Of a stretch of 64,000 nucleotides of DNA, positions 39,501-51,777 are shown piece by piece. The notes beneath the pieces were generated by a model. It was not told the origin of the DNA and made no database searches. It saw only the letters and a program-made list of their open reading frames with translations. A program made the position numbers and the translations under genes. How positions within the stretch are numbered: the first letter of the stretch is position 1; every line of letters starts with the position of its first letter. Source of the stretch: Quillaja saponaria (Eukaryota > Streptophyta > Magnoliopsida > Fabales > Quillajaceae); contig CM055609.1 in assembly GCA_029379385.1 (NCBI GenBank), forward strand, positions 8,184,001 to 8,248,000, read 5' to 3'.

Positions 39501-39906
39501 TTATTTAGCATAAAAATAACCAATTAATTATTAACTTTGAAAGCTTAACACTGCTACAAATTATTCATACCCCTAAAAGCTAAAAATTTTCTTTCACATG
39601 AAAAATATTTATCTATTCCAAAATTTAAAATGAAGAATACACAAATAAATATTCTTTCTTGAATTAACTTAGAGGAATATACAAATATACAACTCTAATG
39701 AGAATAATCACATGTTTGTATGTGAGTCTACGTAGTTTTCTCATTTAAGTTTCGGTATACGTATTTATATGGGGTTCGTACATTCTAACAATTAGACAAA
39801 AAATAAAACCTTCTTTTGGTTCACATGGAGTACAAGTTTGTACAATTCTATCATAGTGTGAAGAAAATATTTATTTATATATTATTAATTTGTTGTAATA
39901 TGAGAA
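36502..39906. other. AT-rich intergenic region
   Basis: Apart from the kinase scrap at about 37165-37310, this stretch shows only AT-rich DNA, short poly-A runs (for example 38730-38745) and no reading frame that resembles a gene. Its left end is the promoter of the minus-strand GDSL gene. Confidence 0.5.
37165..37310 (+). pseudogene. Fragment of a receptor-like kinase domain
   Basis: The frame reads ATNGFSKDQLLGSGGFEKIY and continues KATLPNNTEVVVECVAHE. This is the start of an RLK kinase domain, closest in style to L-type lectin receptor kinases: the glycine loop GSGGF is present, but the next glycine is replaced by Glu and the VAVK lysine is lost (VVVE). Nothing on either side continues the kinase. 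It is a short, dead fragment. Confidence 0.65.
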
Positions 39907-39978
39907 TCCGTTGTAGTCTAGTTGGTTAGGATACTCGGCTCTCACCCGAGCGACCCGGGTTCAAGTCCCGGCAACGGA
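39907..39978 (+). tRNA. tRNA-Glu (anticodon CTC)
   Basis: A 72-nt cloverleaf: acceptor stem TCCGTTG paired with CAACGGA; D arm with TAGTCTAGTTGGTTAGGA (A box); anticodon stem CTCGG/CCGAG around loop CTCTCAC with anticodon CTC at 39941-39943; and T arm CCCGGGTTCAAGTCCCGG (B box GGTTCAAGTCC). No intron. CCA is not encoded, as expected for a nuclear gene. It reads GAG codons. Confidence 0.97.
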
Positions 39979-39987
39979 AAAGTATAA

Positions 39988-39995
39988 TTTTTTTT
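39988..39995 (+). terminator. RNA polymerase III terminator of the tRNA
   Basis: A run of eight T begins 10 nt after the tRNA 3' end, which is a strong Pol III stop. It lies 123 nt upstream of the SNI1 start codon. Confidence 0.85.
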
Positions 39996-40117
39996 GCCGA
40001 TTCTTCTTCTCCCTATTGGCGGGAAAGTGCTTTTGTTTTTTATTTTTTATTTCGTACTTATAAATAATTCTTCTTTTTGTCATTTTCCTTTTTGAAAAAC
40101 ACAGCCAGCCAAACAAA

Positions 40118-43100
40118 ATGGAGAGGAACCCTAACAGTGGAAAATGGAGCAGAGGAGGGATCGAAGAAAACATACTGGCTATTCTCGATGCTTTCGAAAC
40201 TAGGGATACTCAAGACGCCAACGATGACAGTGCGTACACGATATTTTTCTCTTTTAATTCCTTGTATTTTCTGTTTGTATCCTAGGAAACAAACAGAAAG
40301 TGAAGGAAAATCTTCTTCCCATCTCACTTGTTACATTTTTATTTTTTGCTTTCGCTGAAAATTGAAGTTTGAAGTATATGGCCCTGTTACTCTCTGCATA
40401 AGTGTTCTCATACTTTGGGTTCAAATTGTGAATGAACTTTTATTGTTTTTCTTCAAAGTTTCCCAGCAATCAAACAGCAGGTTAAAGATGTGGAAAGAAA
40501 AATAAGAATCTTATATTTTTCTCTTCCTTCCTTCTCTTCACTGGGTTGATACCTGCAGGAATTGCTTTTCTAGAGGCTGTTCGTGCTGCTTCGGTTGGTG
40601 AAGAACATAGTACACGTCCAACTTGGTACACTTTCTATTTCTCTCTACGTGTGTTTTTTGTTATCTGTCTGTGAAATCAGGAAGGTTTGGAACTTTGAAA
40701 TGTCCTACAACTCTCCCCAGATTCAGATAAATTGAGTCTATTAATTATATTAATAGTAGATGTGATATGATACAATTACAATATTTGTTAAATATTTTAA
40801 TTAACTAACTGTGGTTGCAAATTTTGGAACTTTATTTTTCTTCCAAGTTCCTACCATTTTCAAATACCTGTCTAATATCTTTTGTCTGCTAAGTACATAT
40901 TCATGTGATTTTAAATTGTTTAGCAAAATTTTCAAGGCGGTTTTCCGGATCCTGAAGGTTGGGAAATCAATAGAGTTGATTGTGGCAAGTTATAAACTTC
41001 TGATTGAGCTAGAAAAGGTATTTAGTTGTCCTTTCTTAGAACCTATTCGTAGTTGCTCACATGCCCCAAACTGACTGTCCTAATTGTGTGAATTTATTCT
41101 TTGATATAGCGTTTCCCTCGTGTGTACCTATCCAATTCAGATAAATCTGAATCTTCTAATAATCCACTGGAATTAGTTGTTGTTAATGAGGTAACAAAAT
41201 GTCTATTTGTCAATAAAAAGATATTATTTTCATTGGGTGAAAAATATATTTATAATATAATGATTGATGTTACATAATTACATCTATTTGCTTGCTAGGC
41301 TTGGTCTCCTTTTCTGTTTACCTCTGAACATGCTACTAGTGACAAAAAAGCAGCTGACATACACTTGAGTGGACCTCTTGACTCCTCTGTAAGTTGGTTT
41401 CCTGTGCTCACCTTTATCCGATAGTTTCTTGTAGTTCTACATACATTCATATGCAATATGTTGCACTTTTTCTTACTATAGTTTGAATTGATTCTTCAGC
41501 TTCTTCTTGGAATCTAAAAATTAATTCGTAAGAGTGTAAGATTATAACCAGCGGTCCTATTTTGAATTTTAATAACAATCATGTTGCTTCTTCTCTACTC
41601 TTCTATATGCTTTTAAGAAAGTACTGGCTGAAATGCTTCTCTGCAGAATTTCTATACCAAGTTTTCTAACTCTTGCTCTATATGCTTCTGAAATATTTTC
41701 AAACACTTCTGCTTCTTTGATATGATATTCTGGTTCATAACTGTAAAGATCCCTAAATGTTTCATGGAAATGTTTGCTAATGCTAGGGATTGTATTGGCA
41801 TGCATTTATGACTCTGTAATACAGTAGACTTTACTCTATACTGAAGTTTTCTCCTCCAAATGCAGAGTTTTCTTGCTTTGATTCAATGCCTTGCTGAAGT
41901 GACAGATAGAGGAAGTTTTCAAGCACTAGATGTGAAGGTTAGTATGTCAACTCTATACAACAAACATCTTAAACCCAGTGCAAAACCCCGTTTCCTGAAA
42001 ATACATTTTATACTTTTCATTTGACATTGAATATGTACTAAACTCCTTTAACTAACATCATAACATATTTTTCTGTCTACTTTTGATATTTGTGTGACCA
42101 CCATTCTCGTGTTGCAGTTATAATTGAAAGATTTATATATGGTAGACTGCTTTTGTAAAATGCCAAGCGCCATTTCGCTTTGCTATATTAGAAATACTTT
42201 CCTATTTTCTTAGGGTTTATTTAATTTTGTTGCAGTCTCTGGCGAACATGTTACTGTTTCAGTATCTTGTCAATTTTCTCGAAGGAGATTTTCTACCTCG
42301 CTGTGGTATATGAATTTAAAAAGTGTTTGTTATTGCCATGTTTAAACTATCTGCACTGGCTTAAGTAGCTTGTTCCGTTGCAGCAACCACAAGCTGGAAC
42401 CTTCAGAGGGAGTCTTTGCTCAACATGCTACTGGTATATGTTTCTGAAGCCAATCCCAATCCCACCTCCTAGGAGGCATGTGCATGTCTTGTTCATTTTC
42501 TGAGATATATTTGTTTCACTTGGGTTCCTTTTGCAGGGTTATAGGAAAATCTACAAAGGCTTAATGCAGGATTGCCTGATTGTTATTTGTAATCTGTGCG
42601 AACTCCACACTGGACTCAGAAATCATCTTAGAAGTATAGAGAACTCTGGGCCCATGTTATCAAAAAAGTACCAACCAGTTGCGATTGCTTTACTTGAAGT
42701 AGGAAAGAATACCTGTGTTTCCATGCAGAAATTTCTTATGATGGTAAGTTTCTCAATAGTTTATAAATTGTGGTCTGTGGATATGTTGAAACAGCTTCAC
42801 TGCAATGATATTTTTGTATAATTTTAGATTATGGAGCTTGATATATTAAAGAGAAAAGCAGATATGGAAGGTTATACAACCAGAGCTGATGGTGTGAGGT
42901 AGTTGCTTGGTTTACTTGTATGGTGTTTCTTTTCTTGTTTAGCAGTGATTGTAATAATCAGGAAAAAAAAAATTATAATTTGGTGCAGAACCCCGCTTTG
43001 TAGAGATAATTCTGGATGAACTAAAAATTATAATTTGGTGCAGAACCCCGCTTGTAGAGATAATTCTGGATGAACTAACTTACAGTAAAGATACTCTTTC

Positions 43101-45582
43101 CCCATTTCTTCAGGTGGTTATTGAATATTCTTTTACTCTTTCTCTGCACATTTTGTACTGCCTTGTTGATTTAGTAATGCGCGGACATGAATTAAGATAT
43201 TCTTAGAAGAAATTGGCTTAAGTTTTCATTATGATCTCTGATCAATTGAAATGAGATTATTTTTGAATAATTATATTAGTGGACCTTTCTTCTCAACTAT
43301 ATCTATACTTCTAATCACCCACTGCATGATTAGCATGTGCATTAGTTGTCAAGTTTTCTTCACTTCTAAATATTTCAGTTTTCAAGTCATAATTATAGGA
43401 ATTATAATATTATTAAGTTTTGTGATTGAATAATTTTTTCTGCCTATAATGGGGTTGGTTTGCAGGTCTTCAATGAACCTAAATGGAAGCTGGAAATAAT
43501 TGTACAGTACTTTTGGAAGTACATAACTAAGGTAATCAGATGTTGGATGTGTAAAAGAATATATTAAACTTCAAATTTGCTTAGTTAGAGACGCTCCCAC
43601 CAGAAAAAGAAGCCCCCGGTAACCTATTAAGGGCTCTGCTGCTTTTGAGCTTTACAATCTTAAGGTCTTTCTAGTTTTACCTGATATAAAAGCCAGTGTG
43701 GCAAAATATCCTGATTCAGGTAATGTATGTTTGACATTGCAGACATCTGTTCGCACACGGAAGTCAAATGAATATTGTGACAATGCAACATTTGCTGGGG
43801 TTTTAAAGCGGTTTTCTAATTCCACCAGCACAAAGACCATAATTAAAAAAATCGGTTCAGAAGTTGTCCAGTTGCTTTTAGCTCATGGTTTTCTGGTGAT
43901 TGTTCTTTATTCTTGTTAAGAATACACTGATATTTTTATTGGTTATAATAAATCTTGGTGATAGTTCAATTAGTTTTTGAAGAATTGATCAATTCTTTCA
44001 ATAGTATTCAGTAGATTTATACTGGTTTACTTGACAATAGAAGCTGTCTTTACCCAATGACAAATATTTAATTCATGCAAAAATTTCAAAATATGTTGTT
44101 TATACCAATAATAAATGTATAGAAGAGGCGTCGTGGTCTTGTTCTTGGGTCTCCTTTTAATTTTAATGACCTCATCTGTAAAATATCAATAGCAAAGTAG
44201 TTTGGGAAATATTTTTAATACATACCATATAATATACTTGTTACCTGATATTTTAGTATCCAAAGTAAGCGTAATCAGAAGTAACTACCTATCATATTCT
44301 CTCTTATTCCCTCACCAAAGTCCACACACACACATATATATATATGTATATATATTAATGTATGCATCTTTAGAAAATGATATTTACCCTCAAGTCAAAA
44401 GACTTATTGCCCAAAAAATTGCATGAGAAATCTTTCATATAAAGGTTGCTTTTAATATTCTCATCGCATTCTGCATTTTATTCATGAAAAAGATTAGGAT
44501 TTTTTTCCCTTGAAGGCTTCAGTTTTTTGACAAACACATGAAAATGTTCTCTGAGGAACTGAGTTTTCATTAGCTTTTTGATACTTTGGTATGCCCATGG
44601 TACATTTTCTTGTAATTGGGTGGCCGCTGGACAATTACCATTATGCTTAACTGGTAACTTAGAGGTCTGTCTAGAGATGAATGGTGGCTGAACTTTATCA
44701 ATTGCAAATTTCATGTTTAACAAGAAACTCCCAACCAATGCTATTGCATTATGTGCTGTCTGAAAGATACTTTATGCTCTGAATCATCTTAAGATTGTAT
44801 TGTTTTCTGTAGTTATCTGTTTGTTGATGTGACTATTCTCTTTCTTTTTATATTCTTTGTTAATATAAAATTATGGGCAGAGTTTATTAATTTTTCCTTC
44901 ACTTGGGACATTCCAATTATTTCTGAAAGATATTCATGTATATTTATAGTGTAGATGTCATCTTTTCTATGTACAATATGCTATGTGAGAATTCCCAGAT
45001 ACACCTCTTAGGAGTGACATTCCTCAGACTGTACTTTAATCTTGCATAATTTATTTTCGGAAAACTAGGTGAGTGGCCTCTTAGATTTTTTTGTTATATA
45101 TTCTGTCATGATATTATAACTCCATTCCAGGCTCAATTGTCACTATTATCTGAAGGACATCCTGCCGAAGGCATCTCTAGTCCCAAAGAAGGGAGCAACA
45201 GTGATCTAGTGGATTTGTGCAGGAATATTATCTCTGCTTTTGATAGTTTGATAACTGCAGATAAGTAAGGATAACATTTGCCCGTAGTTTTAACTTACAA
45301 TTGTATAGAATTCTAGCTTAGTACTACATGTAACAGACTTGAATATTTTGATACCTTTTTCTTTTACTTCTCAAGCAGTCTACTAGATGGTGGTGCAAAA
45401 ATAAATGCACAAAGTCATTGGAGTTTCCTTCATTATTTTGGTTCATTAGCTCTTGTGCCCATGAAGTTATAAAACATGCAAGCTTTCTAATTTGAACTTG
45501 CATGCTATGGTGTAGGAATGTGGAGATCTTGTCAGTTGGAAAAGAGGCAGTGTTTACTGCAGCAACTTTCATCTCCTATTAG
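40118..45582 (+). CDS. SNI1: SNI1 (suppressor of npr1-1 inducible 1), 15 exons
   Basis: Orthologue of SNI1, in Arabidopsis a repressor of salicylate-dependent systemic acquired resistance and a subunit linked to the SMC5/6 DNA-repair complex; nuclear. Exons: 40118-40229, 40559-40625, 40924-41017, 41110-41190, 41299-41388, 41866-41937, 42236-42305, 42384-42433, 42537-42743, 42828-42898, 43044-43113, 43466-43531, 43743-43895, 45131-45264, 45516-45582. All introns are GT-AG, phases agree, and the total of 1404 nt gives 467 aa (Arabidopsis about 430). The family signatures are LEAVRAAS early on, then MELDILKRKADMEGYTTRAD and EIILDELTYS (about residues 283-315), FNEPKWKLEIIVQYFWKYI (about 330-348) and TKTIIKKIGSEVVQLLLAH. 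Exon 11 follows a duplicated acceptor (see repeat at 42968). A tRNA gene occupies the proximal promoter. Confidence 0.94.
42968..43077 (+). repeat. 55-bp tandem duplication spanning the SNI1 exon-11 splice acceptor
   Basis: The block AAATTATAATTTGGTGCAG followed by ACCCCGCTT.GTAGAGATAATTCTGGATGAACTA occurs twice in direct tandem, with acceptor AG ending at 42988 and again at 43043. The second copy is in frame and continues into the rest of exon 11. The first has one extra T and would hit TGA at 43017-43019 if its acceptor were used. Confidence 0.92.
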
Positions 45583-48025
45583 TGATAGGAGATAGGAAAC
45601 TTCTGTGGTTCAATTAATCGTGAAGGATGCTATAGCCTACTGGTAAGGTTTACTACTCCATGAACTTCTTTCTTTTCCTGCTATTATCTGTCAACCCCTT
45701 TTACATAAATTCTTAAAATTGATCATTTACTCAATTAATGCTATAGTTATTTTTTTAGCTTAGGTTTTATACCTTATTCTTAACCACTTTCTTTCAAAAA
45801 ATAACTAGACAACTCAAAGAAAATGGTCGACAGCTTTAATGGCCTAAGATGATGCTTTTAATCATAGCATTTCATGTTATGATTTTGCATTTTTACAACA
45901 TTGATATTTAGCCTTTACTACTTAATTAAGGATTGCTCCTCACTCAAGTCAAATACTGAACATTCTCAAGGACATCAATAAGAAAATCTCTGATCTCTAT
46001 AAAAATTTCAGTTGGGCTTCATTCAGCTTTATGGATGGTATTTCCTAGAAAATGGAATTATACTGTATGGTAGAAAAGCACAGTTTTTAAAGTTCAATGG
46101 ATTACGTAATCTATAATTTCATTCAATTCCATTTTAAAACGATTTCATTATCATAAATAAAAAGTCAACAAGAAATATATATTTGCATTCTTGACTAATC
46201 TTGATCCTATATCTTGAGTATTTTACAAAACTCTTCTTTTGGATTTCCACAAATGTGTTATTCTGATCGTTCGAATATTTTCTTTGTTTTCAGAATTTTT
46301 TTCCATGAAAATAAATGCAGCCTAAATGCTTTAATATTTCCTTGCTCTAAGGTCCTTATTAGCAGAGTTACAAGAGTAACAATACCATGGAAGGGAAGAT
46401 GTGAAGAACTAAAATTTGAAAATTTATCGTGCTCTTTGCAAAACTCAAAGCCGATTTTGTTGCAAAGAGAACTACAACTTCCAATTTTGTTATTGTTGAA
46501 GTGAGAATATGTATCAATGTGACATTTATGCATGTATATCTAAATTATGTTCTGTCAAAAACAGCTCTGCATAAGATATGTAAATGTAACAGTAGCTTCA
46601 GATTTCTGATTAGGTTGGCTGTATAGAACCAGTATTCAATCCATAACAAATACGGCTATATTTTTTCCATGTATGATATCAATTTGTTGTTTTCTTTTTC
46701 TCCTGCCCATCTTTACATATTGCAGGTAATGTTCCAAATAGCGACCTTGTTAAAGCTTAAGGAACATAGCATCCATAAATTTTATTTATTTCCTTTGTGT
46801 CATGCTGAAAGAACTGAGTTCACAGATATTGCTGCGATGCTCGATATGAACAATATTCATGGTAGTTGCATTTTTCTGTAGCAGATTGCATTGCCGAACA
46901 ATATCGAATGTGATTGTGTCATGTGGATTGTTTTACTGCATAACTAAGGATCAGTTTCAGTTCTTAGTGTTCACACATAAATTTGATATAATTGGGAGAG
47001 GGAGAGTGATTACGATTTGATCCATAACCCAAAAGACTTGGAAGAATACAATGAAGATTAACATATCCTATTATGCAAGGATGAGACTTTTCAATTTTTA
47101 TTTGATGCCCCCAAAGATACAATTGAGTTTAATTCTCAATTTTACAATCAAATGTTCTAGTTTACTGTGAAATATTGTTGATTAACAATGAAAATTTCCT
47201 ATTATGAAATATATGTTCACACATAAATTTGATAAAATGACAGTTGGTTTACAATGAAATTTTATTTGCACACGAATTGGTGCTTTATAATTGCAAGCAT
47301 TTTATAACACATAAATCCGCGAACGGACAAACAATTTACTGTGAAATATACAAGTGATCTATTATACACATGAATCGGCATACTTACAAACGATTTACTG
47401 TGAAATATTTCACATTACAAAAAACGTTATAGCATCATACAAGTTATTGTGAAATACATAAATCATCAAAGACAATTAACAGTAAATGTTCAATAAAACA
47501 TAAATAAGCTTAATATTTAAATATTAACACTTAAATTGAAATTTGAACTGACGGCTACAACTTTAGAAGATGACAACTTATTATTTATATGTTATCAATA
47601 TTCCGTTAATTTATGGATGTACATGTTAGAACAAAGAAAATAGATGATAAATTGTAATGTAAGAATTGTTAGTTTTCAATATTCATGATCACAATATTTT
47701 TATGTTTTTCTCTTTTTAATGCATTTTACATTACAAGTTAGTCTAAAATTCATGATTTACGTATCCTATGGTACATTGAAATCCATCATCACTTTTTCTT
47801 ATAACAAAAATATTTTATATTTTATTTTATAAGAAAGAAATTATTACATCATCCCACACAAGTTTTAAAGTAATTTTTTACCAATTCCACTCTCCAAAAT
47901 TCATAAAAGCCTCATCTATTACATTACGTTTTTAAACAACCCAAACAAAAATTGAAAACAAGATGATCGAAAAACCTAAAAAATATTATAAAAAAATGAG
48001 GGAAAAATAAGTTAACAATTAACTT
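45583..48025. other. Spacer between convergent SNI1 and peroxidase genes
   Basis: This holds the SNI1 3' UTR and then AT-rich DNA. The minus-strand peroxidase ends at 48026. Positions 46300-46880 contain several short open frames without family resemblance. An 8-bp perfect inverted repeat (TCTCCTAT...ATAGGAGA, 45572-45592) spans the SNI1 stop codon. I see no other gene. Confidence 0.5.
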
Positions 48026-50337
48026 TCACATATGCATACTACAATCTTTCCTTTTCTCACCATGTTTTCTCTCCCTCTTTACATCAATTAAACCCATTTT
48101 CTCCATGGCCACTGCAAAAGCTTGAAAAAATTTATGCTTATCTTTTGCCAAATCTTGAACCATATTCTTGGTTCGTGGATCCAAAGAGAGATCTTGATCC
48201 GAAGCAAGCAAACCCAATTTGTTCTGTAAATTTCCATAATAAGCATGATCAAACAAAAATGGTGTAGTCACATCAAATGGTGCAACAATGTCCAAATTTC
48301 CACCATAATGTGGGCATGACATTTTTAGTGCCTTTAGGAGTCTCGGGTCGATGTTCGGGTCAGGTTGATTCGTGTTCCGGAAATTATAGAGCCGGGTTAG
48401 AAATTGTTTACAATGGGCGAATCCGATTGTATGTGCACCTGAAAGAACAACAAGATCCTCTACCGTTAATCCTTTTGAGTTGAAGAGTTTGATCAACTGA
48501 TCAACGGTGGAATTTGCACGAGGGATATTGGATCCCACTCTTGATGCCATTGATATTTTTCCATCCCATCTGCCTTTTTTCACTTGGTAATATGGACCCC
48601 CAGCCTATGCCATATATGATGAACATTTGCAAATATAAATATTTGTTCACATTATTATAATTTTAATTAATAGATAAAATAATAAAGATATAAATCAATC
48701 AGAAAATTAGAATTGAAATTGGGAGTGAGTGAGATTTTAACTCATTTGATTAAAACTAAAAAGAAAACATTTACAAATACTGAAATCACGAGATTTAGTG
48801 TGAGTTTCTTTTTTGTGTCGATGTGATTATATTATCATAGACTAAAGTTTAATGAGGCTCTTTTTTTTTGTTTGTTTAATTCCTATTTGTCTATACATTT
48901 TTCAGTGTTAACAATCAACATGGTTATTTTTACTTAAAAAAGTCAAATATGAAATGAATATATATGTAGGGAAATTAAAAAGATAAAAATTCCACAACTA
49001 AAGCACCCCCAATTCCTTTTATTGTTTAAAATATTTTAGACCTCAGATTGAGACTAAGCTGAGGCCAACATTAAATTATATAATCATAAAAAATAAAATA
49101 AAAAGTGTTTAGCCGTTAAAGATACTAAATTACTAAGTGAAGAAAACGAAACCTAATCTAATGGTCCTTATATATAATTTCTTCTCTCTTTTTTCTTTTT
49201 GGTATAAAATAACAAGGGGTCTTGTTCATTGGCCAAGCAACACTCTAGGTAAAATATAAGGGGGCCTCTGACAATTAATTTATCAATTGCTTAGTCATCA
49301 TCATGAACCACCTAGAAAACAGAAGAGGATTTTTGAGTTTTACTTGCATGTGACAAGATGAATCAAATATACCTTTGACTTAATGGTATTGGCTGGCATT
49401 CACAAGGTGGCTATGTAAATATATTTTCTTTAATATAAGATATATTGGGGCTCAAACTCTCAAGTATGGGGTGAAGGGCTGCGCTCTATTTAGGCTAATA
49501 AGGTGGCTATATTTTTATGAGAAGGGAGGTCACTATCTTTAATTGACGAATACTTCTTATCGTATATCTAATTGATTTAATATGTAATATTTTTTTGTGT
49601 AGCCTAGAAAATTTAATATGTAATACTTTCCTCAACAAGCTAAAGAAAATGGCCATAGTTTTTCTTTGGCAAAAACAGAAATGACCCTAATTTTATAAGA
49701 AGGAAAACCAGACAACAAAAAAGGAGTAGCAAATGCCAATGACTTACCAAGTGAACATAATCTCTGGCTGCAATTGCAAGAATGTCTGCACAGGACACAA
49801 CACCAGGGCACTTGCCCTCCACTAAGGCCTTGGCCTTCCTAATGCCCTCAAACCCTTCCATTCTCAAGTCTTTGTTATCTTCTGCATCTTTCTCTGCCAA
49901 AACTTTGCTTCCTGGCTTTGATGCTATGAATATTGATCCATCACAACCCTGCATTCACCCATTCACAAATTTTCAGAAAATCACAAAGAAATGAATATTT
50001 CTAAACATGACCATATTCATACATACATGCATGGAAAACCATTAATGCACTAATTTTGTGGAATTAGACTTACTTCTATAAAACAATCGTGGAAGAATAG
50101 ACGAATAGTGGCAGGCCCAGAAACAGGGGACACTTTAAATTGTTGGGAAGTGACTGAACCAACAAGCTGCTCCACCTGTGGACATGATTTGGCATAGTAA
50201 TCAACAGAGAGTTGTCGATTCTGGCGGGTTGTGTTGGTGGGTTTGGCTAAACAAAATGAATCACTGTCCATCATAAACAAGAAGAAAACCAACAAAGAAG
50301 TGAATAGAAACCAAGAAGAAGAAGAAGGGACAGACAT
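48026..50337 (-). CDS. PER19: Class III peroxidase, peroxidase 19 type, three exons
   Basis: Secreted haem peroxidase that oxidises phenolics with H2O2 in the apoplast or vacuole. Exons: 50337-50074 (88 codons), 49948-49748 (67 codons), 48604-48026 (192 codons plus stop), GT-AG, all phase 0; 347 aa. A signal peptide covers residues 1 to about 31. Helix B is [11 protein letters not shown] with distal Arg, Phe and His; the Ca-binding start of exon 2 is [20 protein letters not shown] follows; and the proximal haem His lies in [15 protein letters not shown]. The cysteines for four disulphides are present. [15 protein letters not shown], the basic tail [12 protein letters not shown] and the overall match point to peroxidase 19 (At2g34060). 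Exon 2 has a second, frameshifted copy 5.5 kb away. Confidence 0.95.
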
Positions 50338-50381
50338 GATTTGGATTATGGTGCAGGGGCAGCTTTGGACAAAGGAAGAGT

Positions 50382-50485
50382 AGTGGTGAAGACATATAAA
50401 AAGAGTTTATGTTTGTTATATGAGACAACAGTTAGTGGTGAAGACATATAAAAAGAGTTTATGTTTGTTATATGAGACAACAGTT
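50382..50485 (-). promoter_or_regulatory. Duplicated 52-bp promoter block of the peroxidase gene
   Basis: The 52-bp block from AGTGGTGAAGACATATAAAA to GAGACAACAGTT occurs twice in tandem, 45-150 nt upstream of the start codon. On the gene's strand each copy holds TTTTTATATG and CATATAAC, either of which could serve as a TATA box, so two core promoters may exist. The same double block lies upstream of the pseudogene copy (about 55890-55990), so the 52-bp duplication is older than the segmental one. Confidence 0.7.
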
Positions 50486-50912
50486 AGAGTTAGAAAGGAA
50501 AAAAGTGTTAAATAAATGAAGGGAATCAAGACCCGTGAAAGTTGAGTCAGTGAAGTGAAATATGGTAGTTGTTGTTGGTGTCTAATTCAGAAAGTGCCAA
50601 AAAGACAGCCTCTTTAAACCTATTGAAATTACACATAAAGAATCTCACGCTAGATAGCTTTGTGACAAAATCTGACTAGAAGTGATAAATGGGTTTTGTT
50701 AGTCAAATTGAAATTTCATAAATTATGCACATTGCAGAGGAAATCAATGCAATTTCCACAATGTTCTGAATTGAATAGCCAATTAACAAGGATGACAATT
50801 TGATTAATCGGTTCATGTTGATTTTTACTTGTTTAACCTATTAACGGATCTGATTGTGATTGATTAAGTTCGGATCAATATGCATATAAGTACAAATCAT
50901 GTATAAAGTTAA

Positions 50913-50915
<3 letters not shown>

Positions 50916-50961
<46 letters not shown>
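50916..50961. repeat. (TA)n microsatellite, copy A
   Basis: About 22 TA dinucleotides. The matching site in copy B is 56416-56471 and is longer, with one interruption. Confidence 0.9.
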
Positions 50962-50967
<6 letters not shown>

Positions 50968-51777
50968 AGCTTAATTATGATACAATTAATTCAAATAATT
51001 TCTGCTTATTTTAAAGTATTGAAATAAATTTTTATTTATTTATTTATTTTAAGTCGAATCTATTGTTATTTATAATAATTGACCTAAATTTTAGATGGGG
51101 TACACTAGAGTAAGGAAGACTCATTATTTCTCATGACAAACTGGGAGTTGCCAAGCAAGAAATTAGTGACAAAGATTACAAAAATCAGAAGGCTAATTAT
51201 TACTGAAGGGGGATGGAGTGAGAACCACTAACCTCTCTTCCCTACCTCCATGAATAAGTTCTTCAATGCAGGGCATGTGCATGAAAAGGCCTCACATATA
51301 ATAATAAATTAACCACTTCTTAGACCCAGGTTATTCATGGCCATTGATCTCTACCTTCACTGCAACAAATGCAGAGTATCAATCGCTACTTTACTTTGCC
51401 TTTATCAGGTTTATCTTTAAGTGGAGGAAGCTTTTTGTTGTGAGTACAGTAAAGGCTGGTGGACCCTTTTTGCCATTTCGTTCCTCTTGTAGTTTTAGTG
51501 ATACTGAACCGAGCAATATTTATGGCCCTGAGAGTGAAAATTGAAAGGAAACCCAAGCCTTCCAGTGGGACTCCACTTGAAGCAATTAATTAATCAAATG
51601 ACTCTTTTCTGGTAGTACCTGTACTGTAATTGCCAAAATGGTTTTCGGATTGCATTTGCTGTAGAGAAGAAGATTGCTACTACTTCACCAAGTTCACAAC
51701 TTTCGTACACCCAAACAATAACACCAACAATACATAAATTGGTTATAATAGAGTTTTGAAATCATTCAGTTCCGTTT

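Noticed and set aside
46214..46881. Several overlapping short frames downstream of SNI1
   Set aside because: No family resemblance, no splice continuity with SNI1, and frames occur on both strands as expected by chance.
48277..48483. Plus-strand frame within the peroxidase
   Set aside because: Antisense shadow of exon 3.
51344..51544. 66-codon frame repeated at 56854-57054
   Set aside because: Duplicated DNA again; no domain, no promoter, short.
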